From positions 1 through 64,000 of the forward strand of contig NZ_QWDM01000022.1 in NCBI RefSeq assembly GCF_003996965.1: 64,000 bases of DNA, read 5' to 3'. This stretch comes from Flavobacterium cupreum (GTDB lineage Bacteria > Bacteroidota > Bacteroidia > Flavobacteriales > Flavobacteriaceae). The translations under genes were made by a program, and so were the position numbers. Below are positions 42,935-52,801 of this stretch, piece after piece. The notes under the pieces are model-generated. The model saw only the letters and a program-made list of their open reading frames with translations. It was not told where the DNA came from and did no database searches. How positions within the stretch are numbered: position 1 is the first letter of the stretch; each line of letters begins with the position of its first letter.

Positions 42935-43678
42935 ATGAGTGTAGATCAATACAAAAAAGAAGTCAGCATGATGAAGCTTGATAAGCTTATTGAAATGCGG
43001 GAGAATGTTTCCAAGGCAATGTTTCCTATTTCAGATAATGAATTATTAAACAGGTTTCAGGAGTTATATACCGGGGCAATTAATGATGTACTTAGAGAAT
43101 TCTGCCTAATGAATCAGGCTCTCCCAAATCATATTATTCCACTAAGGGAATATCGTACTGTGGCAGGATTTGCCTTTACGGTAAAAAGTTCTACCAGCAC
43201 GAAGGTATCTGGAGAAATGGAATTCCGTACCCAGATGCTCGATGAAATGCATGAAAATGCCTTTGTAGTGTGGGACAGCAGTAAGGATGAAGAGTCAACT
43301 TCATGGGGTGGTGTAATGACCGCTACCGCAAAAGGAAAAAAGATAAGGGCAGCTTGTCTGGACGGAGGTATTCGTGACACGCATCAGATATTAGAAGCTG
43401 ATTTTCCTGTTTTTTATAAATACCGCTCATCCAATGGTAGTTTGGGCCGTTGTCTGATTACAGATTATCAGGTGCCGCTTCAGATTGGAAATGTAATTAT
43501 AAAGCCTGGAGATATCGTTCTGGGAGATGTAGACGGCGTTTTGGTAGTTCCAAGGGATATTGCTTTTGAAGTACTGGTAAGAGCTGAGGAAATTAAGGAA
43601 AATGAAAAGAAGATTTTTGGATGGGTTGCAGAAGGACAGAGTGTAAGGGATATCACTGACAAGGGCGGCTATTTTTAA
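42935..43678 (+). CDS. Cytoplasmic RraA-family aldolase-like protein
   Basis: A 247-residue RraA-like protein without signal peptide. The catalytic-type motif CLDGGIRDTHQI (about 144-155) keeps the Asp, Arg and Asp expected of HMG/CHA-type aldolases, and a KPGDIVLGDVDGVLVVPR segment follows (about 191-208). Such enzymes cleave or decarboxylate 2-keto acids. Lying between mannonate oxidoreductase and mannonate dehydratase, it may act on a keto-deoxy or keto-uronic acid from the same substrate. An exported paralogue lies at 17959 in this locus. True substrate unknown. Confidence 0.75.
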   Translation: MSVDQYKKEVSMMKLDKLIEMRENVSKAMFPISDNELLNRFQELYTGAINDVLREFCLMNQALPNHIIPLREYRTVAGFAFTVKSSTSTKVSGEMEFRTQMLDEMHENAFVVWDSSKDEESTSWGGVMTATAKGKKIRAACLDGGIRDTHQILEADFPVFYKYRSSNGSLGRCLITDYQVPLQIGNVIIKPGDIVLGDVDGVLVVPRDIAFEVLVRAEEIKENEKKIFGWVAEGQSVRDITDKGGYF

Positions 43679-43694
43679 TTTCTAAAAAAATACA

Positions 43695-44663
43695 ATGAAA
43701 TTATCATTTTTATTTTTTGGCAATACCCCGGATGAAAAGTGGGAACTGTGCAGACAGATGGGTATTGACTACGCTATTGCAAAATTAGCCCCTGAACTAA
43801 CAGGAATGCCTTCCATTGACAATTTTGAATCTTTTGAAAAATCAAAAGAAATTTATGTAAAGCAAGGCTTTAATTTATACGGACTTGAAGGTGACCAGTT
43901 TGATATGACCCGGATAAAATTAGGACTTCCGGGCAAAGAGCAGGATATTGAAAAATACTGCCGGATGTTGGAGAATATGAACAGGCTAGATGTGAGACTG
44001 CTCTGTTATAATTTTATGGCAACAGGCTGGTACAGAACCCGTAAAGACATTAAAGAAAGAGGAGGTGCCATTGTCAGTGGATTTTCCATGAAAGAGGCAG
44101 CCCTTGAGCCCGCATCGCAACATGGTCTATTTAGTGAAAATCAAATCTGGGATAATTACCAGTGGTTTATAGAGCAGGTTATGCTGGTAGCGGAATCCAA
44201 CGGTGTTAAAATGGCGCTTCATCCCGATGATCCGCCTATTACGCCTATACATGGAATAAGCCGTATTTTAATTTCAGCGGAAGCTATCGACAGGGCATTA
44301 TCTTTTTCACAAAGTCCGTCGCATGGACTTACCTTTTGTCAGGGAACCTATACCACTATGAATGAAGATGTATTAGGTATGATTGAAAAACACGGCAGAA
44401 ACAATAAGATATTTTTTGTGCATATAAGGGATGTTGTAGGAACACCCGAGGATTTCCGGGAGACTTTCCATGATAACGGACCAACTGATATGTTCAGGAT
44501 GATGCAGGCTTATAAAGCTGTGGGATTTGACGGCCCACTGCGCTCGGACCATGTACCGACAATGGCGGGAGAAAGCAATGAACATTTCGGTTATGAGATG
44601 AAGGGGAATCTCTTTGGAATTGGTTATATCAAAGGACTTATGGATGCTTGTGGCATTCAATAG
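43695..44663 (+). CDS. uxuA: Mannonate dehydratase, short form
   Basis: A 322-residue TIM-barrel protein of the UxuA family, dehydrating D-mannonate to 2-keto-3-deoxygluconate. Conserved blocks: MALHPDDPPITPIHGISRI (about 175-193), the metal-site segment FVHIRDV followed by FRETFHDNGPTDM (about 241-264) and RSDHVPTMAGE (about 283-293). It is about 70 residues shorter than E. coli UxuA, as in several Bacteroidetes and Bacillus forms. It follows the RraA gene by 16 bases. Confidence 0.87.
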   Translation: MKLSFLFFGNTPDEKWELCRQMGIDYAIAKLAPELTGMPSIDNFESFEKSKEIYVKQGFNLYGLEGDQFDMTRIKLGLPGKEQDIEKYCRMLENMNRLDVRLLCYNFMATGWYRTRKDIKERGGAIVSGFSMKEAALEPASQHGLFSENQIWDNYQWFIEQVMLVAESNGVKMALHPDDPPITPIHGISRILISAEAIDRALSFSQSPSHGLTFCQGTYTTMNEDVLGMIEKHGRNNKIFFVHIRDVVGTPEDFRETFHDNGPTDMFRMMQAYKAVGFDGPLRSDHVPTMAGESNEHFGYEMKGNLFGIGYIKGLMDACGIQ

Positions 44664-44731
44664 AGAATTTTATTAGAATCTGTTAATAAATTAAACACAA
44701 CTGCTCGTTTTAGTAGTAAATCTATAATATA

Positions 44732-47560
44732 ATGCTTTCAGGTAATTATAAAATATTGCATAATAAATTAGTTTCCACCATCGATAAGGATAGAATTTTT
44801 CATGATTCTTTATCGCTTTTGGCTTATGGAACTGATGCCAGTTTTTATAGACTGATACCTAAAATTGTCATCAAGGCAAAAGACGAGCAAGAAGTTGTCT
44901 TTATCCTAAAGCATTCGTCTGCGCTAGGTCTTGCCGTGACTTTCAGGGCCGCAGGAACGAGCTTGTCAGGACAGGCTGTAACAGACTCGGTACTTGTAGT
45001 TGCAGGACAGCACTGGAAAGAGTACGAAATACTTGACAACGGAAACGCTATTCGGTTGCAGCCAGGAGTTCTTGGGTCCAGGGCTAATATTTTGCTGGAG
45101 CCATATAATAAAAAAATAGGCCCCGACCCTGCGTCAATAAATGCAGCCATGATTGGAGGCATCGCAGCCAATAATGCCAGCGGTATGTGCTGTGGAACAG
45201 CTCAGAACACCTATAAGACCGTTAAGTCGATGAGATTAGTATTTGCTGATGGAGCAATTCTCGACACTGCAAATGCAGAGAGCAGAACACATTTTCAAAA
45301 ACTGCAGCCTGATCTTATTAAAAAAATACAGGATCTGGCCGAGCGTGCGAAAGCTGACACCATTCTTGCGGAACGAATTTCCGGTAAGTATAAAATGAAA
45401 AACACAACAGGGTACAGCTTAAATGCCCTGATAGATTATATTGACCCCTTTGAAATTATTGAGCATCTCATGATTGGATCCGAAGGTACTCTGGGTTTTA
45501 TTTCTGAAATTTCGCTGCAGACAGTGGAAAACCATAAGTATAAAGCAGCATCTTTGATGATTTTTCAAAACGTTGAGAGTGCCTGTCGTGTTGTAAGTCT
45601 TTTAAAGAGGGCACCTGTGGCTGCAGTAGAGCTCATCGACCGCTCAGGGCTTCGATCAGTTGAAAACGATAAAGGTGTTCCCTCGTACCTCAAAGACCTT
45701 GACCCCGAAGCATGTGCGCTGCTTGTAGATACCAGAGCGTCAAGTTCGGAGGACCTTCAGCTGCAGATACAAGCAGTTTTAAATATTGTGAAAGAGCAAT
45801 CTATGGAACTCCCTGCATTGTTTACTGATGATCCGGCAGAATATGCGCTGCTATGGAAAATCCGAAAAGGACTTTTTCCATCAGTGGGGGCCATGAGGCA
45901 AAAAGGAACCACTGTTATTATAGAAGACGTAGCCTTTAAGACAGAACAGCTTGCAGAGGCAACTCTGGAACTGCAGAAACTCTTCGCAAAATGGCGCTAT
46001 ACCGAGGCTGTAATTTTTGGGCATGCCCTTGAGGGCAATCTTCATTTTGTTTTTACACAGAATTTTGATTCTCAAAATGAGATTGACCGCTATGCCAATT
46101 TTATGGATGATGTGGCTGACCTTGTGGTAAAGAAGTTTGATGGTTCCCTTAAGGCCGAGCATGGTACGGGAAGAAATATGGCGCCTTACGTTGAGATGGA
46201 ATGGGGTAAAGAAGCTTATGGTCTTATGAAGGAGATCAAAGCTATTTTTGATCCGAAAAATCTTTTAAATCCGGGGGTTATTTTAAACGACGATCCCCAG
46301 ATTCATTTAAAAAATTTAAAACCGATACCATCTTGTAACCCGATCATTGATCCCTGTATAGAATGCGGATTTTGTGAGCCGAATTGTGTTTCAGCTGATT
46401 ATACGCTTTCACCAAGACATCGAATTACTGTTAACCGTGAGATCAGCAGGCTCGTTGCTTCTGGCCAGAATCCTGCAGAGCTCCAATTGCTGCTTGATAA
46501 CTTTCAATATAAGGCTGATGATACCTGCGCCACAGATGGCCTCTGCGCCCTGAGCTGTCCGGTGCATATCGACACGGGAGCATTTGTCAAAGAGCTTCGT
46601 AACCAAAGAATTGGGAAGGAGTTCCGTATAGCCTCCTGGATTAGTTTACATTTATCTTTTACCACCTTTTTGCTTCGAAAAATTTTACTGGTAGTGCGTT
46701 TTTTTCAGTTGTTGCTTGGAAATAAGCTAATGTCCGGAATTTCCTCTTTTTTAAGATTTATTTCCCAAGGCAGGATTCCACAATGGAACCGGTTTATGCC
46801 AGGAGGAGCCAAAAGACTTAAATCTTTAGAAAGTCAGGTCGCAAGCCAGAGAAAAGTGGTTTATTATCCCTCTTGTATCAACAGAACCATGGGGGTTTCC
46901 TCTGAAGATTATTCACAGGAGCAGCTTTCTGATAAAATTGTTCAACTGCTGCACAAAGGCGGTTTTGAGGTTATTTATCCTGAGCATTTACAGACACTTT
47001 GCTGCGGTATGCCTTTTTCAAGTAAGGGATATTTCGATATTGCGAAGCAAAAGGGAAATTTGCTGGAACTAGCTCTTGCCAAGGCTAGTGAAAATGGTAA
47101 ATGGCCCATTGTATGTGATATGAGTCCGTGCCTATATACTATGCATGAGAATGCCGGTAAATTAAAAAGCAGTCTCAAAATATATGAACCGGTTGAATTT
47201 ATAAACGATATCTTATTATCTTTTCTCAAAATTACGCCCACATCTGAACCTGTGGCAGTTTTTGAGGTCTGCAGTATGAAAAAAATGGGAATAGAAAACA
47301 AATTAACTGAACTGGCCCAAAAATGTGCCGAAAAGGTAATTGTTCCCCAAACGAACTGCTGCGGGTTTTCTGGTGACAAAGGGTTCGAGATTCCGGAGCT
47401 TAATGCTTCAGGGCTTTTAGGGCTAAGTCAGCAGCTTGGTCCAGACGTCAAACGCGGATACTCCAACAGCAGAACCTGCGAGATTGGTCTGAGCCTTCAT
47501 TCGGGCATATCCTACCAGTCGATTGTATATTTAGTCGACCAGGTCAGCGAGGCAATATAA
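44732..47560 (+). CDS. FAD/Fe-S hydroxyacid dehydrogenase (D-lactate/glycolate oxidase type)
   Basis: A 942-residue fusion of GlcD- and GlcF-like parts. The FAD-binding PCMH domain (about 30-260: FRAAGTSLSGQAVTD, GGIAANNASGMCCG, GSEGTLGFISEI) and FAD-linked oxidase C-terminal domain (to about 525) precede two ferredoxin motifs, CIECGFCEPNC at 542 and CATDGLCALSCP at about 598. Two CCG-type redox domains with CCGMPFSSKG and CCGFSGDKG follow. It oxidises a 2-hydroxyacid and passes electrons to quinone or another carrier. In an operon for uronate breakdown, the substrate may be a hydroxyacid formed from a branch product, but D-lactate cannot be excluded. Confidence 0.82.
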   Translation: MLSGNYKILHNKLVSTIDKDRIFHDSLSLLAYGTDASFYRLIPKIVIKAKDEQEVVFILKHSSALGLAVTFRAAGTSLSGQAVTDSVLVVAGQHWKEYEILDNGNAIRLQPGVLGSRANILLEPYNKKIGPDPASINAAMIGGIAANNASGMCCGTAQNTYKTVKSMRLVFADGAILDTANAESRTHFQKLQPDLIKKIQDLAERAKADTILAERISGKYKMKNTTGYSLNALIDYIDPFEIIEHLMIGSEGTLGFISEISLQTVENHKYKAASLMIFQNVESACRVVSLLKRAPVAAVELIDRSGLRSVENDKGVPSYLKDLDPEACALLVDTRASSSEDLQLQIQAVLNIVKEQSMELPALFTDDPAEYALLWKIRKGLFPSVGAMRQKGTTVIIEDVAFKTEQLAEATLELQKLFAKWRYTEAVIFGHALEGNLHFVFTQNFDSQNEIDRYANFMDDVADLVVKKFDGSLKAEHGTGRNMAPYVEMEWGKEAYGLMKEIKAIFDPKNLLNPGVILNDDPQIHLKNLKPIPSCNPIIDPCIECGFCEPNCVSADYTLSPRHRITVNREISRLVASGQNPAELQLLLDNFQYKADDTCATDGLCALSCPVHIDTGAFVKELRNQRIGKEFRIASWISLHLSFTTFLLRKILLVVRFFQLLLGNKLMSGISSFLRFISQGRIPQWNRFMPGGAKRLKSLESQVASQRKVVYYPSCINRTMGVSSEDYSQEQLSDKIVQLLHKGGFEVIYPEHLQTLCCGMPFSSKGYFDIAKQKGNLLELALAKASENGKWPIVCDMSPCLYTMHENAGKLKSSLKIYEPVEFINDILLSFLKITPTSEPVAVFEVCSMKKMGIENKLTELAQKCAEKVIVPQTNCCGFSGDKGFEIPELNASGLLGLSQQLGPDVKRGYSNSRTCEIGLSLHSGISYQSIVYLVDQVSEAI

Positions 47561-47664
47561 TTTTTTAAATTGATTATAAAATACTGAAGAATGCTATTTT
47601 GAAAGATGGCTGTACATAAAATTAAAAGAAAATTACATAATAATAAAATTAATAAATCTGACAG

Positions 47665-49326
47665 ATGAATCAATTACAAACGCTGGATTATGTGACAATA
47701 ATCATTTATATGCTTCTTATGGCCGGTATTGGTATTTTTCTTGGAAAATACATAAAGAATATAGGTGATTATTTTAAAGGTGGAAGTGCTGTTTCCTGGG
47801 TAGCAGGCGGTATCAGCAACTTTATGACCAAGTTCAGCACATTTGTCTTTGTTGCTTATGCCGGAATTGCCTATTCAGATGGACTGGTGGCGATAACTAT
47901 AATGTGGTCGACAATATTTCCATCTTTAATAGCGGTTTTTGTTTACGCCAAACTTTGGAAACGGGCTGGAATTATAAGCCCGGTCGAATTTTTAGAAACC
48001 AGATTTAATGCCTCAATCCGTCAAATATTTTCATGGTGCGGTGTGTTGTTGAAGCTACTTGATGATATGATCAAATTATATTCTATAGGTATATTTGTTA
48101 TGGCTGCCTCAGGCATACCTTTTGAAACGGCCATTATATACTGCGGCATTGTAGTTTCAGTTTACACTGTAGTCGGAGGATTTCTGGCCGTTATTGTGAC
48201 CGATGTTGTTCAGTTTGTAATTTTATTATTTTCAACTTTTATTTTGGTACCCTTGGCTTATGATGCAGCCGGAGGGTTTTCGCACATGCAGGAAGTAATT
48301 CCTAATAATATGAACTGGTTTAACGGAGATAAAGGGATGCCAATTTATCTGACAGTTTATTATCTGACCATTATCATTAAATATCTGGGAAACTGGACTT
48401 TCATTCAGAGGTTTTACAGCGCTAAGAGTGAATCTGACGGAAAAAAAATAGGAATTTTATCAGCAGTTCTATTTCTTATTTTTCCTGTAATATTCCTTTT
48501 TCCAGCTGTTGCTGCAAGGGTTATCCTCCCTGACCTGGAAAATCCTGAGATGTCGTATGTAGCCTTATGTTTAAAACTGCTGCCGCCCGGTATCATGGGA
48601 CTTATGATTGCGGCGATGTTTGCCGCCACCATGTCTGTTTTAAGTGCTGAATTTAACGTGACTGCAAGTGTTCTTACACGTGATATCTATCAGCGACTTT
48701 TTAGAAAAAATGCCCTGCCGACAGAGCTGCTCTGGGCCGCCAGAATTATGACACTGCTTGTTGGTACCATAGTTTCAGTCGGAGCCCTGTATGTTCAAAA
48801 GCTCGGAGGTGCCTTTGAGGTCAACCAGTATTTATCGGGTATCTTCTCTATTCCGATGATTATTCCCGTTATCATGGGTGTAATTTTTTGGAGACCACAG
48901 CCATGGGGAGCACTTGCATCTATGATTATTGGTATTATACTTGGAATAATATTGAATTATACCGAAGCATTCTCATGGGAAATTGCAACACTAATTGAAG
49001 TAGTGGTTTGCGTTGGGGTATTTTTATTGTCGGGACTATTTTTATCTCAGGACAGCCGTTATAATGAGAAAGTAAAAGCTTTTTTTATCAAATTATCCAC
49101 ACCGAGCGCCAAAACCGAGCAGAATGATGACGCTGTTGTCGGCGGACTTATGATGCTCTACGCTGTTGCATTTACTGTCACAGGTTCCATGTTTATTGTA
49201 ATGGGCTTTCCATCATCTGCTAATATGAGCGGAAAGCTTGCAATGGCGTCCGGAACAATCTGTCTTGTAGGCGCTGTGATTTTTTATATTAAGGGCAGGA
49301 AAGCAAAAAAGCTTAAATCAAGATAA
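47665..49326 (+). CDS. Sodium:solute symporter (SSS family)
   Basis: A 553-residue inner-membrane protein with about 13 to 14 transmembrane helices. N-terminal LDYVTIIIYMLLMAGIGIF and GGSAVSWVAGGISNFMTKFS (about 39-58), and the later AAMFAATMSVLSAEFNVTAS (about 315-334), are typical of SSS transporters for sugars and sugar acids. It sits between the uronate catabolic genes and the PL22-like gene, so monomeric uronic acid or an unsaturated uronide is the likely cargo. Energy comes from the sodium gradient. Confidence 0.85.
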   Translation: MNQLQTLDYVTIIIYMLLMAGIGIFLGKYIKNIGDYFKGGSAVSWVAGGISNFMTKFSTFVFVAYAGIAYSDGLVAITIMWSTIFPSLIAVFVYAKLWKRAGIISPVEFLETRFNASIRQIFSWCGVLLKLLDDMIKLYSIGIFVMAASGIPFETAIIYCGIVVSVYTVVGGFLAVIVTDVVQFVILLFSTFILVPLAYDAAGGFSHMQEVIPNNMNWFNGDKGMPIYLTVYYLTIIIKYLGNWTFIQRFYSAKSESDGKKIGILSAVLFLIFPVIFLFPAVAARVILPDLENPEMSYVALCLKLLPPGIMGLMIAAMFAATMSVLSAEFNVTASVLTRDIYQRLFRKNALPTELLWAARIMTLLVGTIVSVGALYVQKLGGAFEVNQYLSGIFSIPMIIPVIMGVIFWRPQPWGALASMIIGIILGIILNYTEAFSWEIATLIEVVVCVGVFLLSGLFLSQDSRYNEKVKAFFIKLSTPSAKTEQNDDAVVGGLMMLYAVAFTVTGSMFIVMGFPSSANMSGKLAMASGTICLVGAVIFYIKGRKAKKLKSR

Positions 49327-49357
49327 GCAGTTAAGGAATAATTTTACTGGTTTGATC

Positions 49358-49457
49358 CCACGTATTTGGATATGATCTTAACTACACCAATTTTACGGTA
49401 ATGATAGGATCCTCACCTTCTGATATTAAAATTAGTGAAAATTTTACAGTAAAATAA
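49358..49457 (+). pseudogene. 3' tail remnant of a GH3-like gene
   Basis: The frame ending at the TAA 49455-49457 reads DLNYTNFTVMIGSSPSDIK followed by ISENFTVK. This is the usual end of the fibronectin-III-like domain of GH3 enzymes (FxVMIGSSSxDI, then FTVK). Nothing upstream of about 49358 continues the frame. It lies in the gap between the symporter and the propeller gene and marks a deleted GH3 gene. Confidence 0.5.
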
Positions 49458-49471
49458 TAAACAAATTAGAT

Positions 49472-50797
49472 ATGGCTATTCATAAAATAAAATATTGTAT
49501 AAGTCTACTTTCAGCAGCTCTTTTTTTTTGTATTGAGACAATAAATGCTCAGGCACCTTTTAATACTGATTATAATGGTATTAAAGTGGCTTCTGGTGTT
49601 AAGCTCACTCAATTGAGTCATGATGGCATGACATTGCACCGATTTTTCGACACGTCACCGATGAGCCCATCAGGACGTTATGTTGCATTATTTAAACTGC
49701 CGTATGAAAATGTATCGCCCAAGGCAGGCGATGCTGGACAGGTTATACTTGTGGACTTAAAAACAGGCAAAGAAAAAGTGGTGGCCCAATCAAGGGGATG
49801 GGAAGTACAGCTCGGTGCCAATGTCCAGTGGGGGAAGTCCGATCATGAATTGTTATTTAATGATGTTGATACCTTGAGCTGGAAAGCTTTTTGTACCGTT
49901 CTTGATCCATTTTCCGGAAAAAAAAGACACTTGGGAGGTACTGTTTTTATGGCTTCAAGTGACGGAAGAAAAATAGCAAGCTATGACCTGATGAAATCTA
50001 CTTATGCTCAGGTTGGTTACGGAGTAATTGTGCCTAAAAAGCTCGTGAAACGCAATTTTGGCGCGGATCAGAAAGACGGAATTACAGTTATCGATATTAA
50101 TTCGGGAAAATCAAAACAGATTGTAACCTTAAAAGATTTATACCAAACGACCATACCTTCAATACAGTTTAAAAATTCAAATGATTATGAATTTTACTGT
50201 TTTCAGATAAAATGGAACCCGCAGGGAACAAGACTTCTTACCACACTGCAATGGGCTCCTGTTAAAGGGGGACCCAGGAAACGTTCGGTCATAACTATGC
50301 GCAGTGATGGTTCAGAGATTAGAACCGCCATAACACCTGAACAATGGGAGAAGGGAGGTCATCATGTAAACTGGACCGCAGATGGCGAGCATCTCTCCAT
50401 GAATTTGAATGTTGACGGAAAAGAAGGACTCGAACTTATTGAGGTCAAGTATGACGGAAGCAATCTGAAAACTGTTTTTACCCCCGGATCAGGCCATCCT
50501 TCTTATCATCCTAAAGGCTTGCCTTTAATTATTACCGATGCCTATCCAAATGAATCCATTACTGCAAGAAACGGCATTGTGCCAATAAGGCTTTTAAATA
50601 TGGCCAGCGGAAAAGAAGAAAATATTGTAGAGATTTTCGTCTCTAAGATCGATGGAGAATTCCGCATTGATCCTCATCCAGCCTGGGATAAAACCGGACG
50701 ATACGTCATCTTTAACGGGTATATTAACAACACAAGAAATGTATTTATGGCCGATATCAGCGAATGGCTTTTAAAGCAAGGTTTTTCTTTGAAATAA
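49472..50797 (+). CDS. PL22-like beta-propeller protein (oligogalacturonate lyase-like)
   Basis: A 441-residue secreted protein with signal peptide (cleavage near NAQ, residue 27) and repeated propeller blades (for example SPSGRYVALF, WTADGEHLSMNL, WDKTGRYVIFNGY). Candidate metal or catalytic histidines lie in KGGHHVNW (about 290-297), GHPSYHPKG (about 336-344) and RIDPHPAWD (about 403-411). The layout recalls PL22 oligouronide lyases, which release unsaturated uronic acid from oligomers. Other propeller lyases or TolB-like proteins are alternatives. It precedes kdgK by 60 bases and would feed the same pathway. Confidence 0.65.
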   Translation: MAIHKIKYCISLLSAALFFCIETINAQAPFNTDYNGIKVASGVKLTQLSHDGMTLHRFFDTSPMSPSGRYVALFKLPYENVSPKAGDAGQVILVDLKTGKEKVVAQSRGWEVQLGANVQWGKSDHELLFNDVDTLSWKAFCTVLDPFSGKKRHLGGTVFMASSDGRKIASYDLMKSTYAQVGYGVIVPKKLVKRNFGADQKDGITVIDINSGKSKQIVTLKDLYQTTIPSIQFKNSNDYEFYCFQIKWNPQGTRLLTTLQWAPVKGGPRKRSVITMRSDGSEIRTAITPEQWEKGGHHVNWTADGEHLSMNLNVDGKEGLELIEVKYDGSNLKTVFTPGSGHPSYHPKGLPLIITDAYPNESITARNGIVPIRLLNMASGKEENIVEIFVSKIDGEFRIDPHPAWDKTGRYVIFNGYINNTRNVFMADISEWLLKQGFSLK

Positions 50798-50857
50798 TTA
50801 AAATGACTTTTAGAGCTCCTGAAAGCCGGAGAAAATAATTATAAAATATAAACACAG

Positions 50858-51892
50858 ATGGATAATATCAAAGGAAGAGTGGTCGCATTTGGCGAAATCA
50901 TGCTGCGTCTTTCACCAGAGCGACATTTGCGTTTCACGCAAGCTGCAGCATTTGGCGCTTCTTACGGTGGTGGTGAATTTAATGTTTGTGTGTCTTTAGC
51001 TAATTATGGAGTAGATGCAGAATTTGTAACAAGACTCCCTGAAAATGAAATTGGAGCATCAGCATTGAAAGAAATGCGAAAAATGAACGTTGAATCAAAA
51101 AACATCATTTTTGGAGGTGAACGTTTAGGAATTTACTTTCTGGAAACAGGGGCAGCAAGCCGCGGAAGCATTGTTGTTTATGATCGCGCTCATAGTTCAA
51201 TGGCCACGATTCAAAAAGGGATAATTGATTGGGAAAAAGTGCTGCAGGGAGCCAATTGGTTTCATTGGAGCGGTATTACACCCGCTATTTCAAAAAGTGC
51301 TGCCGAGGCTTGTTTGGAGGCTATTAAAGTGGCTCATAAACTGGGAATCACGATTTCATGTGACCTGAATTACAGATCAAAATTATGGCAGTATGGCAAA
51401 AAACCAAGTGATGTTATGCCCGAGATGCTGCACTACAGCAATGTTATTTTAGGTGATATCGATACTGCTTATTTTATGCTGAACATTCCAAAAGTGAACC
51501 CGAATTACCAGGATGAGAAGTCACTTCCTGTTTTATATAATAGGTTATTTGATTTAATTCCTAATTTAAAAATTACAGCTACAACTCTACGCTATTCTGT
51601 TAGTGCATCTCACCAAAGAATTGGTGGCGTTTTATTTGATGGTCAATCGATTTACAATGCTACTATGAAAGAAGTTACACCGGTTGTAGACAGGGTAGGA
51701 AGCGGAGATGCCTTTATGGGAGGTTTGATTTATGGATTATTGAAATATCAGAATAATAACCAGAAAGCTTTAGATTTTGCAGTGGCAGCTTGTTGTTTAA
51801 AACACACTATTGCTGGAGATTATAATCTGGTTAGCTTGAAAGAAGTTGAAAATATGCTTGATGGTGATTCTGCCGGATTAGTATCAAGATAA
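50858..51892 (+). CDS. kdgK: 2-dehydro-3-deoxygluconokinase
   Basis: A 344-residue PfkB-family kinase that phosphorylates KDG to KDPG. Early motif VAFGEIMLRLSPERHLRF (residues 9-26) with the substrate region GGGEFNVCVSLANYG (about 38-52) and the anion-hole/catalytic motif VDRVGSGDAFMGGLIYG (about 277-293). The MLRLSP start is typical of KDG kinases. It is followed by the aldolase gene after 10 bases, completing the last two steps of the uronate pathway. Confidence 0.92.
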   Translation: MDNIKGRVVAFGEIMLRLSPERHLRFTQAAAFGASYGGGEFNVCVSLANYGVDAEFVTRLPENEIGASALKEMRKMNVESKNIIFGGERLGIYFLETGAASRGSIVVYDRAHSSMATIQKGIIDWEKVLQGANWFHWSGITPAISKSAAEACLEAIKVAHKLGITISCDLNYRSKLWQYGKKPSDVMPEMLHYSNVILGDIDTAYFMLNIPKVNPNYQDEKSLPVLYNRLFDLIPNLKITATTLRYSVSASHQRIGGVLFDGQSIYNATMKEVTPVVDRVGSGDAFMGGLIYGLLKYQNNNQKALDFAVAACCLKHTIAGDYNLVSLKEVENMLDGDSAGLVSR

Positions 51893-51902
51893 AAAGTAAA
51901 AA

Positions 51903-52571
51903 ATGGCGAGATATTCAAGAATTGAAGTAGCACAGCAAATGAAAGAAAACGGGATGATACCGTTGTTTTTCCATTCCGATATCGAAGTAAGCAAGAAGGT
52001 TTTAAAAGCCTGTTATGACGGTGGTTCACGATTAATGGAGTTTACCAGCAGAGGTGATTTTGCTCATGAAGTTTTTGGAGCTTTAAACAAATATGCTTTG
52101 GCTGAATTGCCGGGAATGATGTTGGGAGTAGGTTCAATAACGGATGCCGCTTCAGCCTCTTTATATATGAGTTTAGGTGCTAACTTTATTGTCACGCCAG
52201 TTTTTAGAGAAGATATCGCAATTGCCTGTAATCGTCGTAAAGTATTGTGGTCACCAGGTTGTAGTACACTTTCTGAGATTGCAAAAGCCGAAGAATTAGG
52301 CTGCGAAATCGTGAAATTGTTCCCTGCCGATATTTATGGGCCAGAGTTTATAAAAGCCATAAAAGGACCGTGTCCATGGACGAGTATCATGCCAACAGGA
52401 GGGGTTTATCCAACAGCGGAGAGTTTGTCTGCATGGTTGGGTGCAGGAGCCACTTGTGTGGGTCTTGGATCACAATTAATTTCGAAAGATATATTAGATA
52501 AAAACGACTTTAACGGCTTAAAAAACAAAGTAAGTCAGGTTTTGGATATCATCAAAAATATTAGAAAATAA
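51903..52571 (+). CDS. eda: KDPG aldolase
   Basis: A 222-residue class I aldolase splitting KDPG into pyruvate and glyceraldehyde-3-phosphate. The Schiff-base lysine is in EIVKLFPADIYGPEFIKAIK (about 138-157), preceded by TPVFRED and WSPGCSTLSEI, and followed by IMPTGGVYPTAESLSAWLGAG. A Glu in LMEFTSRG (about 46) corresponds to the catalytic base. It lies 10 bases after kdgK and ends the uronate run. Confidence 0.93.
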   Translation: MARYSRIEVAQQMKENGMIPLFFHSDIEVSKKVLKACYDGGSRLMEFTSRGDFAHEVFGALNKYALAELPGMMLGVGSITDAASASLYMSLGANFIVTPVFREDIAIACNRRKVLWSPGCSTLSEIAKAEELGCEIVKLFPADIYGPEFIKAIKGPCPWTSIMPTGGVYPTAESLSAWLGAGATCVGLGSQLISKDILDKNDFNGLKNKVSQVLDIIKNIRK

Positions 52572-52801
52572 ATAAGGAGTAAACATACCGATTTCTTATT
52601 TAGATTGCAGTTTTTGTTTTTTTGAATGAAGGAGATTAAACTTAGCTGAAAAAAATAACCTTTCCGGAAAGCAAATTACAAGTAAAGGATCTTTTTTTGA
52701 TTATAAGGTGACAATTGCAAGATGGTACACACTAGCTATTTATATAAATAATAGATCATTCGCATGTTACTTTATTTTAGAACAGGTTATTATTGTTTTG
52801 C
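52572..52801. other. Gap after the KDPG aldolase gene
   Basis: No gene supported. A frame around 52643-52800 (AEKNNLSGKQITSKGSFFDY) is open but resembles nothing I recognise and has no suitable start. It leads into the second promoter cassette. Confidence 0.4.

Noticed and set aside
46975..47379. 134-codon minus-strand frame inside the FAD/Fe-S gene
   Set aside because: Antisense of the CCG redox domains, which are strongly conserved on the plus strand.
47605..47640. Frame starting ATGGCTGTACATAAAATT, similar to the first codons of the propeller gene at 49472
   Set aside because: About 19 of 24 bases match, but the sequence is A-rich and stops soon after; chance similarity is likely.
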